Of a stretch of DNA of 64,000 nucleotides, positions 35,357-47,807 are shown piece by piece (position 1 is the first letter of the stretch; every line of letters starts with the position of its first letter). The translations under genes were made by a program, and so were the position numbers. A model generated the notes under the pieces. The model had not been told where the DNA came from. It worked only from the letters and a program-made list of their open reading frames with translations, and made no database searches. Origin of the DNA: Dillenia suffruticosa (lineage: Eukaryota > Streptophyta > Magnoliopsida > Dilleniales > Dilleniaceae); assembly GCA_033439265.1 (NCBI GenBank), contig JAVTVX010000029.1, forward strand, positions 2,549,501 to 2,613,500, read 5' to 3'.

Positions 35357-38300
35357 ATGGCGTGCGGAGGAGTTGCTGGAGCACCAGGAGTGGCGGTGCC
35401 TTCAGTAGCTGCGGCTTTGAGGCAAGTGAAGCTGGACAAGGAGAGTGAGCTCAGAGTCGAAGTAAGCCCTGATACGCCTCTTCGTCTTCGGCTTCTTACC
35501 GGTTCTGCTGAGATTTTCGGCACTGAAATGGCCCCAGAAATTTGGCTTACTTTTCCTCCCAGACTCAAGTTTGCTGTAAGCAATTTTAAAATCCCGTCCC
35601 CCAAATTTACCAGTAGTTTATTAGTTTGTTTGATAGAGCACTCACATACAAAATGAGGCTTATTAATGTGCACATGAATGATAGTAGAAGAGACATTTGT
35701 ATGAACTTTTTTGGCGTCAACGGTTGGATTGGATGTGCTAGAAGGTTTATTCATTAAACCCCTTGTCATGGTATAATTGTCTTTCTCTGGAAATTGTTTT
35801 GCTGTTATAAAATTGTACTTGCATGTGTAAAATGGGTTACTATTCTTTTGCATGCATGGCCATTTATGGACGAAAACCACCAAAAATGAATGATAAGGAT
35901 CTCTTTTGAAAACCTTGATGTAGGTTTCAAGTTATACTTGACCATCAAGAGTAAGCGAACTCATAATCTGTATCATTTGTTGAGCCTTTGGATGATGCAT
36001 GTTTACATCTAAGTACTTTGATTGGTATAAGCTCAAAAATGGAACTCATTTTAGATGAAGTTCTCTGGTAACAATTCCAAAACGTGCAATACACTTGTAC
36101 TCATGACTTGCGTTACGAATGCTTTCCCTCTCTCTCTAAAATGTTTCCTTCATGGCAGAGTGGCAGTGTTTAGTATTTGTTTTAGTTAGTCATGTTTAAA
36201 AATGAGTGCTTTGGCTGCTTAAAAATGTAAATCTTTCTATCACAGCATTTAATTCTACTGATGCTGCCCTGTGCATCAGGTTTTTACCTGGTATGGAGCC
36301 ACGATTGAAATGGATGGGAGTACAGAAACTGATTACATTGCAGATGAGGTACTTCTTATGATGCCCTATTTGATGCTCAAGGTTCTTGAATGGCAGATAA
36401 CAGTTTTTTCCATCTTTGATTGCAGACGCCCATGATTAGTTATGTAAATGTGCATGCTATGCTTGAAGGCCGGAGGAATCGTGCCAAGGCATCTTCCAGT
36501 GATTCTGATTCCTCTCAGGTGTGATTTATGATTCTATTTCTCAGTTTCATCCAGGGACTGCCATATTATCGGCAACAAAGATTATCTTTAAGGAGAGGAA
36601 TACGGTCAAAATAGACTGATTTGAGAGCATTTTTAATGACAACATATGGCTGTTAAGCACAATGCTAATTTTTTAGGAGTGATTTAGTTGTTATCAGGTA
36701 TTGAATTGGCTGGAATATGTAAATTCAGGGAATGAGAATAGATACTGCTAAGAACTGCAAAATGATCCAAATGATGCTATGCTTGGTCAATGAACTTTAA
36801 GATGCAGCATATCATCCTACTTTGGTAGTGCAATTGCAAAAACAAGAAGCTCTAATTATCCTTCTAGCTAACTTTTGGGTAAGAGTGGAGAGAGTGAAGC
36901 AGGAGGATTTTCCTTTGTGTGGCAATGGGCAGAGAGTATTTTTTTTCCCCTTTGATTCATGATTTGAACTTTTAAATATTTTCCCTTTTCATATCCTTTT
37001 TGTAATATTTTATGCATCACATATAATTGTCACTTCCATAGTCTTCATTTTTTGAGTGATTTTTGCATCCCTTTGTTGCTAATTGTAATTTCTCCTCTGC
37101 TTATCAAAAGAGGAATTCGTAAAAGTTGTCTTCCATACCAGAATATTCTTTCAATAGGTGTATTTACTAGAACACACATAATAAGCAATAAGATGTCTGA
37201 CGGATACATTCAATGGTTGAATTGTTGAACCAAAGATGACTAAATGTTGACTCGGTGACAAGGGGCCGAAATATTGATGTTAGAATTTTTCCTAGGTTTT
37301 TAAATTTGGACTTGGTAGAGGCAAAGTCCTCATTGATGAATCCATTATGATTGGGAAACAAAATAAGCCTTGTAGTTTATTCCTGGCATTCTGGTATCAT
37401 ATGTTATTTGGCATTTTCTTTCGGTTTTTTTTTCTTTTGGGGGGAGAGCAGGGGACATGGTAAAGAAAGGGGAAATGAGTTTTGGTAAATACGGCCTTGG
37501 ACTCTTGAGGTGATTTGAGATTAGGTTCCCCATTCACTGCCTCAGTTTTCACTCAAATCTATGTAATGCTTTCCTGTTGATTTTATAAATATGATGTTTA
37601 GTTTATTGGATATATACAGTACCATGCTTGGGCCTAACGACCAATAGAAATGCAGCACCATTCTTGTAAATACATTTGCACTAATTTTTATTTGCACATA
37701 CAACTATGGTCCTTGTTCTTCAACCGAAACTATAGAACTGTTGGTCCCTTGTAGTGCTTTTAATCGTGAAGTTTAGATAATGTGATGCATCCGCTGGTTT
37801 TCTTGTTTGTCTATATATTTATGTGGTGTTGTTTCCTTTGGACATTTGCACTTCAATTGACATGTATGACTGTTGAATAATTTATTATGGTTTAGGGTCC
37901 TAGGGTGATAGTTGTGGGCCCCACGGATTCTGGGAAGAGCACATTATCTAGGATGCTTCTTAGTTGGTCTACCAAACAAGGTTGGAAGCCTACGTTTGTC
38001 GACTTGGATATTGGCCAAGGATCTATAACTATCCCCGGATGCATAGCTGCTACCCCAGTTGAGATGCCAATTGATCCAGTGGAAGGATTCCCTCTTGAAA
38101 TGCCCCTTGTTTACTTTTATGGGCACACTACTCCCAGGTATAAATTTTGCTTTATGTTCCTGGCTTTTGCTGGAGTTTTGACTTTTTTTTTTTCAGGTTT
38201 CAGTGGATGCATCTCATTAAATTCTGTGAATAACCTTCTTTTTGTTCAATCATGTATGTTTTCCTCTCCCTCTTCCAATAAATGCATTTTGTTTTCTCTG

Positions 38301-40771
38301 CAGTGTAAATGCTGATTTATACAAAGTGCTTGTCAAGGAGCTTGCTCACACTCTGGAAGGACAATTTGCTGGAAATGCTGAATCTCGAGCAGCTGGCATG
38401 GTTATCAACACAATGGGATGGATAGAAGGTGTTGGTTATGAGGTAACTTAACTTCTAATGCATCCATGACAAATTGCCAAGTTGTAATTGCTTGAATTCA
38501 GTTTCTTGTTCAGATTTGAATTAAATTCATGGTTTATTTTGTTTTGCTTTGTTTCATTGTTGCAGCTGCTTCTCCATGCAATTTATACATTCAATGCCAA
38601 TGTTGTGTTGGTTTTGGGTAAGGTAAAACACTTTTCTTACACTCTGTTAGGAAGAGGGGGAAATAAGAAAGACCTGGGGGAACCATATGGTGAAGGTGAT
38701 TCTTCCCTTCCTTTGTGAGAGGGGGTTCTCCATTTTGGGGGATTTGAAAATGGGTTGGATGAAAGCTTCTCTACTTTTCTCTTCTGCCCAGCTGACTCCC
38801 GATCCTGTCCACTTTTTCTTCCCTCCCCTTTCCTTTCTTCCAAACATGGTCCATATCTATACCCTCAGCAGGTATTTCCCTGTATAATATGAGTATTCTT
38901 CTCCTTCCAGTAGATTAGTATGTTAGGTGCATATGGATGATTTATTTTCCTTTCAGAGACCAACTATGTAACTAGTGATACTCTTGTGCAATGAACAGGA
39001 AAAGCTTTACAGAATGATAAGAAATGTTCTAAAGAATAAGCCTAATGTGGATGTTGTGAAGCTTCAAAAGTCAGGTGGCGTTGTATCCAGGAATGCAAAA
39101 GTCCGTCAGAAGGCAAGGAGCTACAGAATAAGGGTATAGCAACTTTTGAACCTTTCCTTCTCTCTCTCTCTCTCTGGGGTAAATTAGGGGCCCTTTTAGA
39201 ATTTGCTTTAACTAAGTGGACCTTTTAGAATTTCCTATGATTAAGGTGAGATTTAGTTCGTAAGGATTCTTTCACAAGAATGCAGCTGTTGAAGAATCTT
39301 TGTCATGACTATAATATCATTGGTCCTCAGGTTGATGACCAGCCCCTTGTGTATTTTATTATATTTCTTCTGGAAGTTCCGTTGTTATTGAATAGCCCTT
39401 TCCATTAAACTGCTCCTATTACTGGTTTGCTGTTTGAACAATCAACTTGAAGATGCAACGCATGGTTGCAGGACCCCACAATCATTTTGTGCATGTACGT
39501 ATACACAAGGCCTTAAAAGAACATGATTAACAACTGTTTAAATAGAAACGACCCCACTATCATTTTGTGCATGTAAGTATACACAAGGCCTTAAAAGAAC
39601 GTGGTTAGCAACTGTTTAAATAGAAACCACTGTCTTGCTCTCCATCCCATGCTGAGTGCAGTTTAGTCTTAATCTGCATTCACCATACCTAGTTGTCTAT
39701 CCCCACAACCCCCCCCCCCCCCCCCCCCCCGGGGCACCATATCTTAAAGAGTGGCATGTGCCAGTTGCATCAACCTGTAGGCTTATATTGTTTTGGTTGC
39801 ATGATTAGCTGTATTTTTTAAGGAAATTTTTATCTACTTTGTTTTTTAGTTAAAGCTTGATTTTGCTTCTTTTGAAAATGCCCTATGAGAATATTGGCTT
39901 GTCCTTACACGAAGTGCCATGTCATTTCACATACAAGTTCCTTTGTGATTCTGGCTTCTGTCCAAGCTTTGTTGTTCCTTCTTGGTGGGCATCTTGCCAC
40001 TTTCTTTTTGTATTATGGCCATAATTTAGAAAAAAATGGGAACAGGATTCTCTTCTCCAGATCAAATATATTGAAGTTCTGCAAGTAAAATTTGTTGTCC
40101 TTTTGTCCTCTGTGATTGGGTCCATGGAATGACAACACTGATGATGTATGTTGATGTAAATTCTTGCAGAAGTACTTTTATGGCCTCTCAAATGATCTCT
40201 TGCCGCGCTCCAACATTGCCAATTTCACTGATTTGGTTGTCTATCGAGTTGGTGGTGGTCCTCAGGCACCACGCTCAGCTTTGCCCATTGGTACAAGGTC
40301 TGCTGCTGATCATACAAGATTGGTCCCTGTAAACATCAACAGGAATCTGCTCCATTCTGTTCTTGCTGTTTCATTTGCCAAAGAACCTGATCAGATTATC
40401 TCCTGGTAGTCATCTCATTCTTAACCCCTTCCCCCACTGAAAAAAAAAAAAAAAGAAATAAAAAAAGGAGAAAAATGCGTGAGACAACAAAAGATTGCTA
40501 TGTTGTGCTATCTATATTTCTCTAACAAATTTTCTTTGATGAATCCAATGCAGCAATGTTGCTGGTTTTATTTATATTACAAATATAGACATTCAAAGGT
40601 TTGAAATCTCTAACTTCTAGTTGATTGCAGTCTATCAAAAAATGTAAAGGTATGATCTGATCTGATCAGATATACCCTTGCAGGAAGAAGATTGCGTATC
40701 TTGCACCTTCTGCTGGGGAACTTCCAGGCAAATTTCTGATTGTAGGGACTCTCTCATGGATTGAAACCTGA
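35357..40771 (+). CDS. CLP1: CLP1 (polyribonucleotide 5'-OH kinase-like, mRNA 3' processing), 10 exons, 440 aa
   Basis: CLP1 is part of cleavage factor II in pre-mRNA 3' end formation; the animal protein also acts as an RNA 5' kinase with the tRNA-splicing endonuclease. Exons: 35357-35575, 36280-36348, 36426-36518, 37896-38137, 38304-38442, 38566-38622, 38999-39133, 40170-40405, 40554-40598 and 40684-40771. All borders are GT-AG and phases agree, giving 440 residues, close to the usual plant size. The N-terminal beta domain has VKLDKESELRVEV and TWYGATIEMDG. Walker A is GPTDSGKST (135-143), and VDLDIGQGS follows at 162-170. The C-terminal domain includes RNAKVRQKARSYRIR, YFYGLSNDLLPRSNIANFTD and the end KKIAYLAPSAGELPGKFLIV. 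The second, eighth and last exons are strongly family-like. No lesion. Intron 7 is about 1 kb and contains a tandem duplication and a long C run. Confidence 0.95.
39472..39627 (+). repeat. 78-bp tandem duplication in CLP1 intron 7
   Basis: Two copies of 78 bp (39472-39549 and 39550-39627) differ at only a few positions (e.g. CCCCACAATC / CCCCACTATC, ATGTACGTAT / ATGTAAGTAT, GAACATGATT / GAACGTGGTT). A recent local duplication inside the intron. Confidence 0.9.
39709..39730 (+). repeat. Poly-C run of 22
   Basis: An uninterrupted run of 22 C followed by GGGG inside CLP1 intron 7. Such runs are rare in AT-rich plant introns; the exact length in the genome may be affected by sequencing error. 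Confidence 0.85.
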
Positions 40772-42386
40772 TCTTGATTAGAACACCCTGACAACAGTCG
40801 CAGTTTCATTGGCAAAGGTCTATTCTTGAAGCTGGTCATGTTGTGGAATCTCATGTGACACGGCTGAATGTGATGAGGACCCTGATGCTGGAACTAAAGG
40901 CAAGCTTCTTGATGTATATTTCCACTAAAGTAGAATGTAGTTATTTTTCTTAGTTTATGGTTCAAATTAAGGCTTCTCAGAGATCAATTCATAAATGAAA
41001 ATTAATATTTCACATCAAATATTATGCTAAGGTTATGTTAAACTTCATGTAACAAAGAAAGTCCTACTTGAATGTTATGGATATTTTTATTTTATTCAAT
41101 ACAAACCAAATGGTCCGAGAGGTACCATTTATTTATTTTGATATGGTGATATGGAACAATCCCACTACATTGGCTCAACCACTGATGGCCAACCCAATCC
41201 CTGGCCTAACTTTGCTGACCAAGACCTATCTCTCTGGACCTTACTCATGCCTGCATTTGAATAGTGAGAGAAAATTGGATTTAGACGTTTTTTTCTGGTT
41301 TGTTGTTCGAACTTGAGTTTGAGAAATTACATAATTTCAAAGTTGAATGGCTCTACCAGTCATGGTATAGGTTCTGCTTGGTTGGACCTCCTTGTGTGTT
41401 CACCCGGTCCTTTGCAATAGAATCATGGGAGAGATAAAACTTGTATTTTATTAGGTTATATATGAGTAGAAAGATTTCAAATCCTTTAATATAGAGACTC
41501 AGTCCCCCATAACACGGTTGACTCTGCAGTTCCATGAAGGATGGCTATAGGTTTGGTTCATTCACTTCTGGCCCCATCAATTAGCATGCTGAAAGTGATT
41601 CTTGATTAGTTTTCATCCTTTTATTTTAAAAAAGCATGTCGTTTTCACATGATTTCCATGAGAATGATGTTTGAAATTCTGAAAATTTTGAAAAATATTT
41701 CTTCTTTCTTGGCTTGATTGGGTTGGATTCTCCATTTGAGGAACCTCCCCATAAAAAAAGTTCAAAAGCTTCAAAAGTTTTGAAAAGCAACATTGAATTT
41801 GAGACACCCATAAAATATCATATTTTGGGAACCTCAATTTGATGAATTAAAGGGTGCCCATATACTGCACAACATTTTATAATTCGGGATAAGATGAATG
41901 TTCAAAAATTTTATAATCTTGAGGTTGCATAATTGAAAATTTGTAAAAGTATGGTAAGACTTTTTAGATTTCCCGAGGGGGTTGCGATCTACTCATACTT
42001 TAGTGGATGATGATGATGAATTCACCTAAAAAAGATTAATTATAATTCAAAATGGATATTTCATTGTAAATAACATAAGAATTTTTATAGAAATATTTAC
42101 AAATAATTATAGCCCTTTTCTCCCAATTTTTTTTTTAAACTATTTGGGCTTCTTGATACCTTGGTCAACTCAATTGGCTCAAGCCATTTCTTTATAAAAT
42201 TTAAGACAATAAATACTTCACACATCTAGTTAGTCGAGTGATTGACACTCATTTATTTTAAGTAATATCTCAAATTCTAATTTTATATATGAAGAAAATA
42301 AAAATGAAAATAATTTTGTCCCTTAAAAGTTTTATCCACTTTAAATTTGATTTAATCAGATTTAATATAATTATTTAATATTGATC

Positions 42387-42388
<2 letters not shown>
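40772..42388. other. Intergenic downstream of CLP1
   Basis: CLP1 3' untranslated sequence, then AT-rich DNA. The part at about 42200-42350 has the look of a decayed SINE (TAGTCGAGTGATTGACACTC, TCTCAAATTCTAATTTTA, TTTGATTTAATCAGATTTAA), but no target duplication was found. No coding region is recognised. Confidence 0.45.

Positions 42389-42420
<32 letters not shown>
42389..42420. repeat. (AT)n microsatellite
   Basis: An uninterrupted alternating AT run of about 30 bases marking the left edge of the pyrimidine-rich tract. Confidence 0.85.
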
Positions 42421-42425
<5 letters not shown>

Positions 42426-42439
42426 ATATCTTACTCGTA

Positions 42440-42543
42440 TTGAAGCAAATAAGTGGGCGAGGGGGTGCGGGAATACGTGCCACGTCGGATGAGAACGGTA
42501 TGTTACTGTTTCTATTTTTTTTTGTTTTTTTTCTTTTTTTTTC

Positions 42544-42604
<61 letters not shown>

Positions 42605-42714
42605 GTTACTCTCCCTCAGTCCCTCTCTTTCTCTCTCTCTCCCTCTCGGTTCTCTCCCCCTCTCTCCTCTCTCCATTTATCACTCTCTAACTCTCTCTCT
42701 CTCTTCATTTATTA

Positions 42715-42760
<46 letters not shown>

Positions 42761-45475
42761 CACCTTCTCTCTATCCCCGTCTCTCCCCCGCTCTCCCCCA
42801 CCTCCCACCTACCCCCTCTCTCTATTTCTACGTTTTAACACAAATATTAATTTATATAAATATTTTTATCATTTTAATTTCATATATTTAATACTAAAAA
42901 AAATATTTAAATATTTTTATTTCTTATCTCTTATATCTTATCTTATATTATTATAATCGAAAAGAATAGGGGGAGGGTTGTGTGAGGCTTGGCCACCTCG
43001 GTAGTGAACAGTTCGCTACTGTTCATCCTTTTTTTTTTTTTTTCTTTATTTGGGTTTCCTTTTCTTTTTCTTTTACTTTTTTCACCGATTTATCTTTTTT
43101 TTTTCACTCTTCTCCTCTTGTTTTTTCTATTTATTTTTTTTTACTTTTTTTTGTGTTTCTTCTTCTTTCTTTTTTTTACTTTTTTTTTCACCCTTCGTCC
43201 TTTAATTTTTTCGCTTCTTTTTTTTGGATTCTATAGTTACCGGTTTGTTGTTGTTCTTTTTTTTTTTTAATTTCTTTTACCAATTTACCATTTTTTTGTT
43301 TCTTTTTCTTTATTTCTTTTTTTTTTCATCCTTCACCCTTTCCTCTTTTTTTTTTTATTTTTTTTGGGTTTCTTTTTCTTTTTTTTTTTTCACTCTTTTT
43401 TTTGTTCCACTGTTACTGATTTGCTATTGCTCCTATTTTTTTACTTCTTTTTTTTCACCAATTTACCTTTTTTTCCTTCTTTTTTTTTTAAAACTTTTTT
43501 AGATTTCTTCTTCTTGTTTTTTTTTTTAATTTTTTTCACCTTTCACTCTTCTTTTTTCTATTCTTTTTTTTGGGTTTCATATTACTGGTTTGTTAATGGT
43601 TTTTTTTTTTTTTACTTCTTTTTCTTTTTTACTTTTTTCTCCCACCCTTCACTTGTGTGGAGAGGAGAGTGGGAGGGAATGGTACCTTGGATGGGAACGA
43701 TTGGCTATTGTTTTCTCTTTTTTTATTCCTTTTTTTAGGGTTTTTTTTTTCTTTTTACTTTTTTTTTTGAGTTTCTTCTCTTTTTTTTTCATTCCTTTTT
43801 TTTTGACTCCACCGTTACCGATTTGCTATTTTTCCTTTTTTTTTACTTCTTTTTTTTTATTTCTCCTTTTTTTTCTCTTTTTTCGGGATTTCTTTCTTTC
43901 TTCTTCTAAGATAAGAAACAAGTGGGGGAGGGGGGAGGGGGGGAGGGGGAGGGCGTAGCACCTCGGATGGGAACAGTAGATAACTGTTTCCTCCTTTTTT
44001 TTCTCTTTACTTTTTTTTAGATTTCTTTTTATAATCTTAATTTTATTTTAATCTTAATTTTTTTAACTATATATAAAGAAACAAGTGGAGAGGGGGTGAG
44101 AGAGATTGCCATCTCAAATAGGAACAGTTTGTTACTGCTCCCTTTTTTCTTTCTTTTTTTTGGGGTTTCTTCTTCTTTTTTTTTTTTCATTTCTTTTTTT
44201 TACACCCTCCACTCTTTTTTTTCACTTTTTTTCTTTTTGCTTCCACTATTACTGATTTGCTATTATTTTTTTTAATTTCTTTTTTTTTCTTCTTTTTTTT
44301 GCTTCTTTTTTTGCCACCCATCACTCTCTATTTTTTTTCACTCATTTTTTTTTATTTCACTATTACTGGTTTGCTACTTTTGTTTTTTTTTATTTATTTT
44401 TTATCCATTTATCATTCTTTTTCCTTATTCTTTTTTTTTTCACCTTACACCCTTCTTCTTCATCTTCTCCTTCTCCTTCTCCTTCTCCTCCTCCTTCTTC
44501 TTCTTTTAACTTTTTTTTTAACTTTTTACCTTTCTTTTTTCTCACTCATTTTTTCGTTCCATTGTTACCGATTTGTTATTATTCTTTTTTTTTGTTTCTT
44601 CTTTTTTATTTTTTATTTTTTTCCACCATTTACTTGTGGGGAGGGGAGAGTGGGAGGAAATGCTACCTTAGATGTAAATAGTTGGATATTGTTCCCTCTT
44701 TTTTTTTAAGGAGGGGGAGTACTTTGGGAGTGCCATCTAGGACAAGAATAATGGGTTACTATTTCCTTTTTTTCTTTTTTTTTGGGTACTTCTTCGATTT
44801 TTTTCACCAATTTATCCTTTTTTCTTCTTTTTTTCCTCACTCTTCTTCATTCCCTTTTTTTATTTACTTTTTTTGGGTTTCGTTTTCTTCTTCTCTTTTA
44901 CTTTTTTTTTAACCTTTCCTATTTCTTTTTTTTTCGTTTTTTTTATTCTACTATTACCGGTTTACTACTTTATTTTGACATATTTTCCCTTCTTTTTGCT
45001 TTTTCTTTTTTTATTTCCTTTTTCTTACCCTACACTTTTTTTTAACTTTTTTTGAGTTTTTCTTTTTTTTTCTTTTAACTTCTTTTTTTAAATCTTCATA
45101 ATTATTTTTTTTTCACTTTTTTTTATTCCAATGTTACCAATTTGTTACTATTTTTTTTTTTACTTCTTTTTTTTTTGGTTTCTTCTTTTCCTTTTTTATT
45201 TTTTTTCACACTTCACTCTTGTGGGAGGGGGAGTGGGAGGGAATACCACATTGGATGGGAACAGTTGGCTACCGTTCCTCTTGTTTTTGGGGGTTTCTTC
45301 TTCCTTTTTTTTTTACTTCTTATTTTTTTCACCCTTTGTCTTTCGTTTTTTTGTTACTTCTTTTTTTTTTTATTTTTTTTTCACCCTTCATCATTCTTTT
45401 TTTTTTTTAACTTTTTTTGGGTTTCCTGTTCTTCTCTGTTTTTTTTTACTTCTTTTATCATTTTTTAATAATTAT
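42440..45475 (+). repeat. 3-kb pyrimidine-strand tract with interspersed G-rich hairpin units
   Basis: The plus strand is overwhelmingly T and C (T5-T18 runs, TTC and CT repeats, including (CT)n at about 42547-42599 and 42718-42757). It is broken at intervals by about eight G-rich units of roughly 60 bp and by shorter repeats of the type ACTGTTAC(C/T)GATTTGCTATT. Long open frames across it code only for Phe/Leu/Ser strings and are artefacts of composition. No transposon ends or target duplication were identified. Confidence 0.85.
42964..43028 (+). repeat. G-rich hairpin unit, best palindrome copy
   Basis: A G-rich start (AGGGGGAGGGTTGTG), a TGGCCACCTCGG middle, and the perfect hairpin TGAACAGT / ACTGTTCA with a 5-base loop at 43005-43025. 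The other copies are near 42452-42513, 43656-43717, 43921-43992, 44083-44142, 44635-44698, 44709-44766 and 45221-45280, each with a G-rich head, a CCACCT.GGATGGG-like middle and a (G)GAACAGT...ACTGTTCC-like tail in varying states of decay. Confidence 0.8.
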
Positions 45476-45975
45476 GACACACACAAGGAAATAAAAAAAA
45501 AACCTGGGCCAAGGGCACACCTTGTGCGGCCAGAACCCTTCCGGTATATATATAAAAGAAATAGTGTACGTTGAAGCCACTATCATTTCAATTTTTGTCA
45601 TAATAGTATGGTTAATTAAATCACACACACACACACACATATATATATTTTGTTCCTGTGGTTAGGCTATCGTCTTACATCCGAGACTTTATCCCGATTA
45701 ATGCGAATCGATCGACTATAGGATCCAACTATTGTGAGGACGTGTCTCCCAATAGAGGGTATTCCATGCCCATATCGAGGTTCAAACCATGGTGAAGGGA
45801 CTAAGATATTCTTACCTATTTACGTTACCAACCGTAGATATATTATACATATAAAAAAGAAAAGATCATCGAAGGTTTGCCAGAGTCTAGCAGCTTGACT
45901 CTTCCATTATTAACACTTCTTATTTTTTATTCCCAGAAACATGATTAATCTCAGTCCACCGATAGGTTGATCACT
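45476..45975. other. Intergenic, unclassified repeat-like sequence
   Basis: A (CA)n/(TA)n run at about 45624-45650. The stretch 45655-45835 is less AT-rich and has a box-B-like GGTTCAAACC at 45780-45789, which may mark an old tRNA-derived element; neither ends nor family could be assigned. Confidence 0.35.
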
Positions 45976-46035
45976 CATGATTAAACTAAACATCCTTTTG
46001 TGCATCATGATTAAACTAAACATCCTTTTGTGCAT
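45976..46035 (+). repeat. 30-bp perfect tandem duplication
   Basis: CATGATTAAACTAAA followed by CATCCTTTTGTGCAT occurs twice head to tail (45976-46005 and 46006-46035) without a mismatch, so it is recent. Confidence 0.95.
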
Positions 46036-46689
46036 ATGTAAGTTGTTTAGACATTACGTGCACAATTTGTTTTCCTAGGGTTTGTGGTGGCACACTTCAG
46101 CAACACGTCAATGGCCTAACTTTCAAAAGACCGCTCAAAAGATGCACATTTCCTTGGAAAAATCACAATCCTTTTTATGCACAAATGTCACATATTGAGG
46201 AACCAATGGAGGACAGCTCCAACGCTTAACCTAATCACATTCAAGGATAAAAATGAAATAAGTTTAAATATAATAATTATAATTTATTTAATAATTTTAT
46301 TGGGAGAATTATTTTAATTTTATAATTCTTTATTCAGAGTTTTAATAATAATAATAATAATATATTTTTTTGCTTTTACCACTGGTATTCGAGATTTGTC
46401 CAATTAATCTGGTTTACATTCCTAATTCTCAAAGTCAAGATTTTTAGTTAAGAAATAGAGTAACCGATCACTCAATCTAAAAAAATTCGATGATAATACG
46501 GTGAATGTCTAACTCTCTGATCGTGAAATCTTAAAAATTAGACATTTCATAAATACAAGGCGACATAAATCATTTTAATATTTATTTTTTTTGAAAAAAA
46601 TTTTATCACCATATTGGATTACATCCGACAAGCCTTGTATACAATTATGAGTGTTATTCTCACAAAAAAAAATTATCATGAGTATCAAA

Positions 46690-46880
46690 ATTACATGATA
46701 TAATAGATAGTTGACCTAATGTGATATGATATTAAATCTCGTAATCAAATTCTTAAATTTGACTCACGAATTGGGTATAAAAAAAATTATGTTAGGAAGG
46801 TAGCCCTTTTAATAGATTATTATAAATTTTAAATCGAATTAATCGAAATATAATTTCAGATAATAGTAAAATTAAAATAC
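46690..46880 (+). mobile_element. SINE-like remnant
   Basis: The tail ATCGAATTAATCGAAATATA followed by ATTTCAGATAATAG closely parallels the tail of the SINE at 50336-50518 (GTTGAATTAATCAAAATATA, then ATTTCAGATACCAG). The head aligns loosely. Ends and target duplication are not clear. Confidence 0.5.
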
Positions 46881-47771
46881 ACGAAGGTGGTAAAATGCTT
46901 AGAAATATAAATCGGGTGTTATGGGACATCAAATTTGACAATATTTGTGGGCTATGACTGCATATCGATGGATGACGGCTCATCTTATCTAAACATTAGC
47001 AACATCCTGTGCGTCCACGTCATCATATTAGGTATAACTTCAAAACATACATACATACATACATACATCATATATATATACGTTTGCATTGCTCTCTTTT
47101 TATATATCTTTTATATAATTTCTTCTATCTAATTTGTGAAGGAAAAAAAGAAGACTTGTGCTTATTTTATGCTCTTAGATATCGAAAGTCTAGGTAGAAA
47201 GGTAGAAATGAGACATTTGGGAGTGTTCAGCGAGAGATGTTGAAATTTGGGGGATGCCCTTTTGGTGGATCAAGAGATTATTATTATTATTATTATCATT
47301 ACTGTTACTGCTGGATTACGTATCCATTAGAATTGAATAGAATAATAATTTATCTACATGTGATATAGAGTTGATTTTTACCGATAAATAATTTCTTGTT
47401 TTTACCATAAAAATAGAAGCAAGAGACTTTGATCATCATAGTTTTATGTAAAGATAAGATTTAAGAGATAGATTAGCGAAAAAATGCGATGTAAAGGAAA
47501 AGGAGAAAGCATTAAACGTAAAAATAAAAATATTTTCATATTATCTTAATATATTATATATATCTAACAATATTAAAATTACAATAAATATTAGTTCACC
47601 GTCAAATAGTTTCATCATTGTAATATTAAATTATTACATTAATTATATTTTTAGAAAAATAAATAATTAAATTTATAATATTTTTAAAAATAAAAATATA
47701 CCTATTTTCTTATATGACATTCCCTATGAGCTCTATCAAACACTACTTTTATTTAATGGTATAGATTATTA

Positions 47772-47807
<36 letters not shown>

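Noticed and set aside
35251-35883. Minus-strand frame of 210 codons across the CLP1 start
   Set aside because: Antisense to CLP1 exon 1, which has the correct start, splice sites and family motifs; the frame itself has no known motif.
42440-45574. Many frames of 60-167 codons made of Phe, Leu, Ser
   Set aside because: Products of the T/C-rich strand; no non-repetitive segment, no splice structure, no homology.
45655-45840. Box-B-like GGTTCAAACC suggesting a tRNA gene or SINE
   Set aside because: No cloverleaf can be drawn (no matching acceptor stem or anticodon arm) and no target duplication is evident.
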